Assembly (NCBI GenBank): GCA_018433765.1
Contig: JAHDQO010000001.1
Coordinates: 310,001 to 374,000, forward strand
Length of the DNA stretch: 64,000 nt
Reading direction: 5' to 3'
Source of the DNA: Tissierellales bacterium
Lineage (GTDB): Bacteria; Bacillota; Clostridia; Tissierellales; Sedimentibacteraceae
Position 1 is the stretch's first letter, and each line of letters opens with the position of its first letter. Position numbers and translations under genes: made by a program. Positions 15,995 to 23,809 of this stretch are shown here, in pieces. The notes below the pieces were generated by a model. The model saw only the letters and a program-made list of their open reading frames with translations, did not search any database and had not been told where the DNA came from.

Positions 15995-17614
15995 ATGAAA
16001 AAGACTAATGTAGGTATAATATTAATAGATGAAAAAATCCCTTTTGAGATAGGTGATGAGGTTTTATTAAAAAGAGAAATAAATAATAAGTACGATGAAA
16101 ATATAATAAAGTGCATAAAAGGTAAACAGGTTATAGGTTATGTTTCATCTGATGATTATACAGTTCCGGAAGATTGTTTAATAAATAAAAATATTATTCC
16201 TTATTTTAAGCTTATTGATGAAATTCAAGGGACTGTAGTACTTACTGAAAATATAATATATAGGAAAATTGACGATAAAGCAACAAACGTTTACATCGTT
16301 GAAGTATATCTTCCAGACATTGAAAATAGAGAAAAAGAGAAAAATAAAAAAGCAGAAGTCATTATAGGAGGAACAAAAAAAGAGTATCCTTATAGAGAGA
16401 AAATTATAGAGATGATTAATAGTGATCAGAAATCAATAGAAGGTATACTAAGTTTAAAAAAAGAAGAAATAATTGTAAATGAAAATGCTATAGGTAATAT
16501 CAAAAATATATTATATAGAAGTAATAGTATAATAGATTTTACACACATACTAAATGATGATATTAGTATTATAATAGAATTAAAGGAACAATATAAATTA
16601 ATAGGAAAAGTAAAACTAAATAAGCAAACAGAGAATCAAATAAATAAAGAATATTTAAATAAAATTGCAAAAGATGTTGTAAGAAAAGGATTAGATGGGA
16701 AAGAAAATATGCATGAAAAATTGGAATATATTAAAGAAAATAATATTCCCGATTTTTTGTTTGCCAAAATTTTAGAAACGTATATTAAATATTCTAATAA
16801 AGACAATCAATTTTTAAAAAAACCACAATTCACATATATAGATAAACAAGGAATTATGAAAAGAGCTCTTCATTATTTAACATTAAATAATAAGAACTTA
16901 ACATTTGTAGGTGAAAGAGGGGCAGGAAAATCAACTTTGGCAGAAACCATAGCTTGGATTTTTAACAGACCAGCTATAACTATATCTTTTTCACGTGACA
17001 CAGATAAATATGATATTTGGGGATATAAAACTATAGATATAACAAAAGAAGGAGAAAAAAAGGTAATATTTATAGATGGACCTCTTACAAAAGCAATAAG
17101 ACAAGGATATATAGTTATATTTGATGAGATAAATGTAGCAGATCCCGGAGTTCTAGAAAGTATGAATTCTGTATTAGACCATAGAAGAGAAGTTTATATT
17201 CCAGAATTAGGACAAATAAAGGCTCACAAAAATTTTATGGCAATTACAACTGAAAATAATGATACTTATCAAGGAGTAAACAAGCTGAATGAAGCTTTTA
17301 GAGATAGATTTATTAGAATAAAATGTTTACCTTATGAATCTATAAAAGACTTATTGATAATCAAAAATTCAAAATTGACTTTAGAAATCGCCGAAATTTT
17401 AGATAGCATTTATAAAGGTATAAGAAAACTGATTAAAGAAGGAGAAATATCTGAAAAGAGTTTAACAATAAGAGGATTTGAAAATGCTGCCTTAAGCTAT
17501 GAACCAGAAATTGTTTCATTAAAAGAAGTATTGATAGATTGTGTATTGAACCAAGGGGACAATGAAGATGATAAAAAACATATTATGAATATAATAAACA
17601 TGGAAGTATTGTAA
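15995..17614 (+). CDS. MoxR-type AAA+ ATPase with N-terminal HIRAN-like domain
   Basis: 539 residues. The C-terminal half is a MoxR-class AAA+ ATPase: Walker A GERGAGKS (306-313), Walker B VIFDEIN (374-380), a sensor-1-like TTENN (418-422) and an AFRDRF arginine-finger region (434-439). Residues about 15-105 resemble a HIRAN domain (GDEVLLKREINNKYDENII, then QVIGYV), known from SNF2/HLTF-type proteins and from stand-alone bacterial proteins that bind DNA ends. A 170-residue linker of unknown type lies between. MoxR ATPases act with VWA partners to remodel or metallate target proteins; such a partner begins 16 bases downstream. HIRAN on a MoxR protein suggests a nucleic-acid-linked client, which is inference. 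Confidence 0.82.
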   Translation: MKKTNVGIILIDEKIPFEIGDEVLLKREINNKYDENIIKCIKGKQVIGYVSSDDYTVPEDCLINKNIIPYFKLIDEIQGTVVLTENIIYRKIDDKATNVYIVEVYLPDIENREKEKNKKAEVIIGGTKKEYPYREKIIEMINSDQKSIEGILSLKKEEIIVNENAIGNIKNILYRSNSIIDFTHILNDDISIIIELKEQYKLIGKVKLNKQTENQINKEYLNKIAKDVVRKGLDGKENMHEKLEYIKENNIPDFLFAKILETYIKYSNKDNQFLKKPQFTYIDKQGIMKRALHYLTLNNKNLTFVGERGAGKSTLAETIAWIFNRPAITISFSRDTDKYDIWGYKTIDITKEGEKKVIFIDGPLTKAIRQGYIVIFDEINVADPGVLESMNSVLDHRREVYIPELGQIKAHKNFMAITTENNDTYQGVNKLNEAFRDRFIRIKCLPYESIKDLLIIKNSKLTLEIAEILDSIYKGIRKLIKEGEISEKSLTIRGFENAALSYEPEIVSLKEVLIDCVLNQGDNEDDKKHIMNIINMEVL

Positions 17615-17630
17615 TAAGAAGGTGATGTGC

Positions 17631-19427
17631 ATGTCTATGACGTATGAAGAAATGATTCAATTTGTAAAAAAAAATGAAATGCAAAATCAGCTGTACATTT
17701 CTGCTAAATATTTATTGAAGAATAAAGAATTTGAATTAAATATAGACGGATTATCTTCTTATACTGATGGCAGTACTATAAATATAGGATATCCATATAA
17801 ATTGATTGAAATATTAAATGAAGAAGAATTGATTATGTATTTTATGGCTTCTATGGGACATGAAATACAACATTTTTTATCTTCTCCTGCAAATGAGATA
17901 GATGAAACGCAGAAAATTATAACTAAAGACTTGAGTGAAAAAAGAATAAACAGGTATACAGCAGAAAATATAGCTAATTCAATATTAAATTCTCTAGAAG
18001 ATGCTAGAATAGATAATATACTAATAAACAGAAAAAAAGGATTTTTAAAATATATTAAATTTATGAGATATAAATTATTTATGTCTTATAAATTAGAAAA
18101 AGAAGAATTATATGACTTTATAAACACAATATATATTTATGCAACTACAGGATTATATCCAAGAGGTTTTGAAAACATATATAGAGACACAAAATTATAT
18201 GAAGAATTTAATAAAATAAAAAATGATATTGAAAGTGCAGTCTATGCGAGAACATGTAAAGATTGTATGAGTATTGTTATAAAAATAAAAAATAAAATAA
18301 TTGATTATCTCAAAGAATTAGTGCAGAAGGATGAAGGATTAGAACAAGAAAAATTTATAGAAAATGTCATATCATCAGGTAAAGAAGAAAAAGAATTTAA
18401 TTATGATAATACTAATAGCAGTAAAATAGATGATAATTCGGATTTAAATAATGATGAAGAAAAAACAAATGAAACAGAGAACATTGACTTTGATAATGCT
18501 GAATTTTACGAAAAGCAAGATGATATAGAAGGTGAAAGTAAAGAATTAAAGGATGAAGAAGTAAAAGATTTAGAAAAATATTATGTAGAAAAAGGTGCTA
18601 ATCCCAAAAGTTCAATTGTAATAAAAAGAGTTAATGAAGATAAATCAGAAAAAAAAGTTGAACTTACTTTTGATATTAAAAGAAAAATTAAAAAGTTTAA
18701 CTATGAAATTATTGATATAATGGAAGAAAGAAAACGACCACTTAGGAGAAATCAAAAGAGGGGACTAATAGATTTTAATAATTTGTACAGATTTGATATT
18801 TTCGGAGATGCAGATATATTTATAAAAAAAGCAAGAACCAATAAATACGATACAGTGTTCTATTTTTTAGTAGACGGTTCAGAAAGCATGAAAGAAGATA
18901 ATAAGTGGCAGTATGCCGTAGAAACTATGGCAGTATTAGAGGGAGCATTAAAAGAAATAGTTAAAATAAAAGTAGTCGTTTTCAATGCTATAGATAAAAA
19001 TACACAGCATATAGTTATAAAAGATTTCGATGATATTAAAGATGAAAATCTTATATATACAAGTTACAAAAAAGAATATATTTATCCAAAAGGAGCTAAT
19101 AAGGACGGAGCAAATATTAGAATAGCATCAAAAGAATTAGAAAAAAGAAATGAAAAACAAAAAATATTGTTTATTTTATCAGATGGGATGCCATCTGCAT
19201 ATTCTTACAATGGTAAATTTGCAGTAAATGATGTGAAAACCGGAGTTAAAGAAGCCAGAAGTAAAAATATAAAAGTTATTTCTATAATGTTTGGAAGTAA
19301 AGATTTTAGAAAAGAATATTATAGAGTATATAAAGAAATGTATGAAAAAAATATTATTTCAACAGAACCATCCAAAATATTTCTAAAAATAATAAGAGTT
19401 TTAAAAGATATATTTGCTAATGGATAA
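17631..19427 (+). CDS. VWA-domain protein with HExxH motif, MoxR partner (CobT-like architecture)
   Basis: 598 residues from ATG 17631, chosen over GTG 17622 and ATG 17625 because the AAGAAGGTG site overlaps them. The N-terminal part carries HEIQH (77-81) followed by an LEDARID helix (122-128), the pairing seen in metallopeptidase-like N-domains of CobT-type VWA proteins. A very acidic linker spans about 236-315. The C-terminal VWA domain (about 407-598) has a complete MIDAS motif, DGSES (D415, S417, S419). This layout of helical/zincin-like domain, acidic linker and VWA matches MoxR partners such as CobT, NorD and ViaA. Together with the preceding ATPase it should form a two-gene machine. 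Client unknown. Confidence 0.8.
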   Translation: MSMTYEEMIQFVKKNEMQNQLYISAKYLLKNKEFELNIDGLSSYTDGSTINIGYPYKLIEILNEEELIMYFMASMGHEIQHFLSSPANEIDETQKIITKDLSEKRINRYTAENIANSILNSLEDARIDNILINRKKGFLKYIKFMRYKLFMSYKLEKEELYDFINTIYIYATTGLYPRGFENIYRDTKLYEEFNKIKNDIESAVYARTCKDCMSIVIKIKNKIIDYLKELVQKDEGLEQEKFIENVISSGKEEKEFNYDNTNSSKIDDNSDLNNDEEKTNETENIDFDNAEFYEKQDDIEGESKELKDEEVKDLEKYYVEKGANPKSSIVIKRVNEDKSEKKVELTFDIKRKIKKFNYEIIDIMEERKRPLRRNQKRGLIDFNNLYRFDIFGDADIFIKKARTNKYDTVFYFLVDGSESMKEDNKWQYAVETMAVLEGALKEIVKIKVVVFNAIDKNTQHIVIKDFDDIKDENLIYTSYKKEYIYPKGANKDGANIRIASKELEKRNEKQKILFILSDGMPSAYSYNGKFAVNDVKTGVKEARSKNIKVISIMFGSKDFRKEYYRVYKEMYEKNIISTEPSKIFLKIIRVLKDIFANG

Positions 19428-19445
19428 CTTAAAGATGAGATTAAA

Positions 19446-20225
19446 ATGAAAATGGAGAATAGAATGACTTTATATGTTTCAGAACTAATTAAACCTGAGG
19501 AACTATTTCCTATTTTAAATGAATATGAACTTGGACTTGAAGTAACAAAATTTAGTATGGGAGATGTTATAGACAATAGTGAGATTAATTGTAAAGAATT
19601 TAAAAAACAATTAAAAAATTATGAGTTTACAAATAAAATATCATTTCATGGGCCATATTGTGATCTTGTTCCTGCAAGCTTTGATTCAAAAATTAAGAAA
19701 GCTACAAGTGAAAGATTTAACAGTGTGTATGATATAGCTAAAAAATTCAATTCAGAACATATAGTATTTCATACAGGCTTTATTCCCAAAATGCATTATC
19801 CAGACTACTGGTTAGAGAAATCAATAACATTTTGGAAAGAGTTTATAAAAAATAAAGAAAATATAGAAATACTTATAGAAAATGTGCTAGAAGATGACTT
19901 TATGCCAATATTTGAATTAGTTGAAGAGATTAATCATCCTAATTTTTCAGTATGTTTAGATATAGGTCATGCTAATGCATGTTCATCAAAAGGTATAGAA
20001 AACTGGATTAAAGGATTAAATAAAAAGATTAAGCATGTCCATCTGCATAATAATGATGGTATACATGATAACCATTTTGGATTACAAACAGGTAATATCA
20101 ACATATTGAATACTTTAGAATGTCTCAACACATTTTGTCCAAATGCATCTTGGACACTCGAAGTATTCAATAAAGTTGATATTATAGAATCCATAAAGGT
20201 ACTCAAAGATAATAGATTTTTATAA
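19446..20225 (+). CDS. Xylose-isomerase-like TIM-barrel protein (sugar phosphate isomerase/epimerase or EndoIV-like)
   Basis: About 259 residues with the AP-endonuclease-2/xylose-isomerase-like fold. Metal-ligand motifs along the strands are visible: ISFHGPYCD, IVFHTG, LIENVLED, CLDIGHAN, HVHLHNNDG and HFGLQTGNIN. The H/E/D set is intact, so the protein should bind two or three divalent metals. The family includes sugar isomerases/epimerases and the DNA-repair enzyme endonuclease IV; sequence alone does not separate these. Starts are possible at 19446, 19452 or 19464, none with a strong site. It begins 18 bases after the VWA stop, so probably one operon, and ends one base from the convergent kinase gene. 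Confidence 0.7.
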   Translation: MKMENRMTLYVSELIKPEELFPILNEYELGLEVTKFSMGDVIDNSEINCKEFKKQLKNYEFTNKISFHGPYCDLVPASFDSKIKKATSERFNSVYDIAKKFNSEHIVFHTGFIPKMHYPDYWLEKSITFWKEFIKNKENIEILIENVLEDDFMPIFELVEEINHPNFSVCLDIGHANACSSKGIENWIKGLNKKIKHVHLHNNDGIHDNHFGLQTGNINILNTLECLNTFCPNASWTLEVFNKVDIIESIKVLKDNRFL

Positions 20226-20226
20226 T

Positions 20227-22233
20227 TTAATTATCTGTCCAAAGAGGCATTGAAACTATTGCCTTAAATAAATCACCATCAATCTTAATGTCAAACTTTC
20301 CATTCTGTAAAGTTGATAAACTTTGAGCTATAGAAAGACCTAAACCTGATCCTTCTGTAGTTCTAGCTTCATCACCACGAACAAATCTTTCTTTTAATTG
20401 TTCAGGAGATATATTAAGAGCATTAGCAGAAATATTTTTAATTGTTAGCACTCCAAAGTTATTTTTTTTCTCAATATCTATATATACTCTAGTATTAGGA
20501 ACAGAGTATTTAAAAACATTTGCTAATAGATTTTCAACTATACGCCACATATATTTACTATCTGCATATATGTATGTTTGATTTTCATCAGTGTTAATTT
20601 TCATATCTAAATTTGATAGATTTATTTTATCTTCATATTCACCACACGCCTGCATTATGAGTTCATTTAGATTAACTTTTTCCTGCTGTACAGTTAAATT
20701 ACCGCTTGAAGCTTTGCTTGCTTCAATTAAATCTTCAATAAGGTTCTTTAATCTATTTGACTTTTCATCAAGTATATTTACATATTCAACAGCTGTTTCA
20801 TTGTCTAAATCTTGTTTTTTTAATAAGTCAACATACGTAATAATAGATGTCAATGGAGTTTTTAAGTCATGTGACACATTAGTAATGAGTGCAGTTTTCA
20901 TTTTCTCACCTTTTAATGCTCTATTTACAGCATTTTTCATGCCATCTCTTATATTTTGAATATTATTAGAAAAGTCTATTAGTAAAGCTGAAATTTTTGA
21001 TGTATTCATATTATAATCTAAATTACCATCTGAAATAGCTTTTGCATTTTCCATAATTATTGATAAAGATACAAGAAATTTAAATACAAGATATATAAAG
21101 ACGACATTAAAGCCTACTAATATAGCAAAATCAATTATAGTTCCATATCCAGTAAAAAATGATTGAAGAAGTATAGTATCAATTATTGAATAAGCAATAA
21201 ATAAGATTATAATCCAAGCTTTAAAGACTTTGCCTGATACACATAATCTAATCATATTTCTTAATCCAGTTATAAACTTATAAATCAGTGTATGTTGAAT
21301 AAATTGTTTCTTTTTAATAAGTCTTGCAAAAGATAAAATATATGAAAGACCAACTATGACATCTACTGCAAATATACCTAAAATAAACACTGCTTCATAT
21401 ATATTTGTAGAAAAAGAATATCCTTGAATAGTATTCATAGATATATTAGCAAACAACAAAACTAATATTGTTTGGAATTCAAAAAATACTTTATCAATAA
21501 AAATAAGTCTTACTTCACTATCTTTATTGCTTTTTCCACAGACAGATATTAAGTATATTAATGATATAATTAATAATACTAAACTTACTATTGCAGTAAT
21601 AAGAATTGGCTGGCTTATTGCTTTTACTTTTACAAAAGTGTTATAATCTTCATAAAAATTATCCCCTGGTTTTAAGGGATCTGACATTGTTGTATAAAGT
21701 TCACAATTATGTTTTTCTAGTATATCTTTTATATCTTTTCCCAGATAAGAATATAAATGAGTTTCATTCACTAATAAATAATTCATATAATCATTTATAG
21801 AATGCTTCTTTACTAGTTCTAGTTCGCTATAATTATCTGTATTTGAATATACCGAGTTTTTGTCATTATCTATAATATGATAGAGTAAATTAATATTGTT
21901 TGATTTGGATATCCTGTATTCTAGTACATTAAGACGATCCATATAATAACTTATACCTAAATCTTTGTAAGTTTCTTTTATGCTATCTAAATTTTCATTA
22001 ATATTATTTTCATCCTTAAGAATTATCTTTAATTCAACAATATTATAAATTAAATTAGTATATCTTTGATTAAACTTATATGTTTCATAATATGTATCAC
22101 ATTTAATTTCATCATGGAAGTTAGATAAAAAATTCATACTTCCTACTATACTTACTGCTGATAATATAGCTGTTATTACAGCTATTGTTTTTAAAACAAT
22201 TGAATATTTAATACTTTTCGACTTTGTATCCAA
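20227..22233 (-). CDS. Membrane sensor histidine kinase
   Basis: 668 residues. One N-terminal TM helix (about 12-34), a roughly 160-residue extracytoplasmic sensor region, then a cluster of five or six TM helices (about 210-400), a HAMP-like segment, HisKA with NVSHDLKTPL (phospho-His near 454), and a HATPase domain with ANVFKYS (N box) and GSGLGLSIA (G box). Its start overlaps the last 26 bases of the response-regulator gene, so the two are translationally coupled. The signal is unknown. It is tail-to-tail with the TIM-barrel gene, with one base between the stops and no evident terminator. Confidence 0.88.
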   Translation of the reverse strand: MDTKSKSIKYSIVLKTIAVITAILSAVSIVGSMNFLSNFHDEIKCDTYYETYKFNQRYTNLIYNIVELKIILKDENNINENLDSIKETYKDLGISYYMDRLNVLEYRISKSNNINLLYHIIDNDKNSVYSNTDNYSELELVKKHSINDYMNYLLVNETHLYSYLGKDIKDILEKHNCELYTTMSDPLKPGDNFYEDYNTFVKVKAISQPILITAIVSLVLLIISLIYLISVCGKSNKDSEVRLIFIDKVFFEFQTILVLLFANISMNTIQGYSFSTNIYEAVFILGIFAVDVIVGLSYILSFARLIKKKQFIQHTLIYKFITGLRNMIRLCVSGKVFKAWIIILFIAYSIIDTILLQSFFTGYGTIIDFAILVGFNVVFIYLVFKFLVSLSIIMENAKAISDGNLDYNMNTSKISALLIDFSNNIQNIRDGMKNAVNRALKGEKMKTALITNVSHDLKTPLTSIITYVDLLKKQDLDNETAVEYVNILDEKSNRLKNLIEDLIEASKASSGNLTVQQEKVNLNELIMQACGEYEDKINLSNLDMKINTDENQTYIYADSKYMWRIVENLLANVFKYSVPNTRVYIDIEKKNNFGVLTIKNISANALNISPEQLKERFVRGDEARTTEGSGLGLSIAQSLSTLQNGKFDIKIDGDLFKAIVSMPLWTDN

Positions 22234-22903
22234 TGCCCCACACCACCTTTAAATATTTTGGTTCTTTAGGATTAATTTCTATTTTTTCTCTGATATGTCT
22301 TATATGTACTGATACAGTGTTTTCAGCTGAATATAATTGCTCACCCCATACATTTTCATATATTTGCTCTATTGAATATATACATCCCATATTTTTCATT
22401 AGAAAAAGCATAATACGAAATTCAGTAGCTGTTAATTTTACAGGTTGTCCATCTACATATATTTCTTTAGCGTCAACGTTTAGTTCTAAACCACCAGTTT
22501 TTAATATATTAGATTTAGGTGCCATATTTCCCAGAGTTGTGTAACGACGCATTTGAGATTTAACTCTTGCAATGAGTTCTAAAGGATTAAATGGCTTTGT
22601 TATATAATCATCAGCTCCAAAATTCAATCCTAAAATTTTATCAGTATCTTCTGATTTTGCTGACAGCATAATTATAGGAACATTTAATTCATCTCTAATT
22701 TTCAACGTAGTAGCTAAGCCATCTAATTGAGGCATCATTACATCAAGAATAACCAAGTGAATTTCTTCATTTCTTAGTATACTTAATGCTTCAATACCAG
22801 TATAAGCTTTAACTACTTTATAATTTTCCTGCTTTAAATATATTTCAATAGCGTCAACTATAGCCTTATCATCATCACAAACTAAAACCTTTAAATTATC
22901 CAT
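22208..22903 (-). CDS. OmpR/PhoB-family response regulator
   Basis: 231 residues: receiver domain with acidic D11/D12, phospho-acceptor D54 in VILDVMMPQ, the T/S of LSAKS and the lysine in ITKPFNP, then a winged-helix Trans_reg_C domain ending with the HIRHIREKIE recognition region. An upstream in-frame TTG at 22918 overlaps the ribosome binding site, so I use ATG 22903 with GGAGG eight bases before it. Partner of the overlapping histidine kinase. A short TTAAGAATTTCTTAAA-type repeat lies upstream near 23000 and could be an autoregulatory site (weak). Confidence 0.9.
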   Translation of the reverse strand: MDNLKVLVCDDDKAIVDAIEIYLKQENYKVVKAYTGIEALSILRNEEIHLVILDVMMPQLDGLATTLKIRDELNVPIIMLSAKSEDTDKILGLNFGADDYITKPFNPLELIARVKSQMRRYTTLGNMAPKSNILKTGGLELNVDAKEIYVDGQPVKLTATEFRIMLFLMKNMGCIYSIEQIYENVWGEQLYSAENTVSVHIRHIREKIEINPKEPKYLKVVWGIGYKVEKY

Positions 22904-23149
22904 AATAACTGCCTCCAAAGCTTAATTTATTAACTTTCATTTTATCACCTGCCTTTATTATATGCTAGCAAGTAATTTTTAAAATGAACGAATATATATA
23001 TTAAGAATTTCTTAAATTTTTATAACGTAATTATACCAAAAAAATTAAATTTAGAATATAGAAATAGATACTTACTTTCTAATATGATAATATAAACGAG
23101 TAAAGATAATAAGAGTGATTAAATATTATATACAATAAGGAGAATTAAT

Positions 23150-23620
23150 ATGCTAAAACTAGATATACCAGGCTATAAAAAAATAAATATAAAATATATA
23201 ATTTTTGATTACAACGGTACTATTGCAGTAGACGGTTTAGTTAAAGATGAAATTAAGAATAAAATAATAAAATTAAAAGACATATTTGACATTTATGTTC
23301 TGACCGCAGATACATACGGAAATGCCAAGAAAGAGCTTGAGAGTTTAGATGTTAACTTTCATATAATATCTAAAGAAAATGGAACAGAGGATAAAATGAA
23401 TTTTATTAAAAAATTAGGTAAGAATAACTGTATTGCTTTTGGTAATGGCAGAAATGACTGCTTAATGGTTAAAGAAGCTGAGATAGGAATATGTATTATG
23501 GAACAAGAAGGTTGTTCAGTTATAACATTAATGAATAGTGATCTAGTAGTAAAAGATATAGAAGATGGAATTGATATGTTACTAAAACCTAAACGATTAA
23601 TTGCTAATTTGCGAAGATAA
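23150..23620 (+). CDS. Small HAD-superfamily phosphatase-like protein
   Basis: 156 residues. Motif I is FDYNGTIAVDG, motif II the LTADTYG region, and motif III/IV GNGRNDCLMVKEA. The usual DxD of HAD phosphatases is DYN here, so the second acid/base aspartate is replaced by Asn. P-type ATPases also lack it (DKTGT), and some small soluble HADs resemble their P-domain. The protein is close to the soluble P-type-ATPase-like HADs (COG4087 type). Substrate unknown. It precedes the PEP synthase gene by 190 bases, which has its own promoter-like sequence. Confidence 0.7.
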   Translation: MLKLDIPGYKKINIKYIIFDYNGTIAVDGLVKDEIKNKIIKLKDIFDIYVLTADTYGNAKKELESLDVNFHIISKENGTEDKMNFIKKLGKNNCIAFGNGRNDCLMVKEAEIGICIMEQEGCSVITLMNSDLVVKDIEDGIDMLLKPKRLIANLRR

Positions 23621-23809
23621 GCAAAATAATAAATAGTATAACACATTTATTGAAAGTTTGTATAATATACAATAGCTGGTGTTATGAATGATATCCTGTA
23701 TTAAATTAAATATAATTCTTATCTATTTAAATAAAAATATAAAAAAGTATAGCATAATTAATTATATGTGTTATAATATATGCATAAAACAGTAAAGGGG
23801 AGATTTAAA

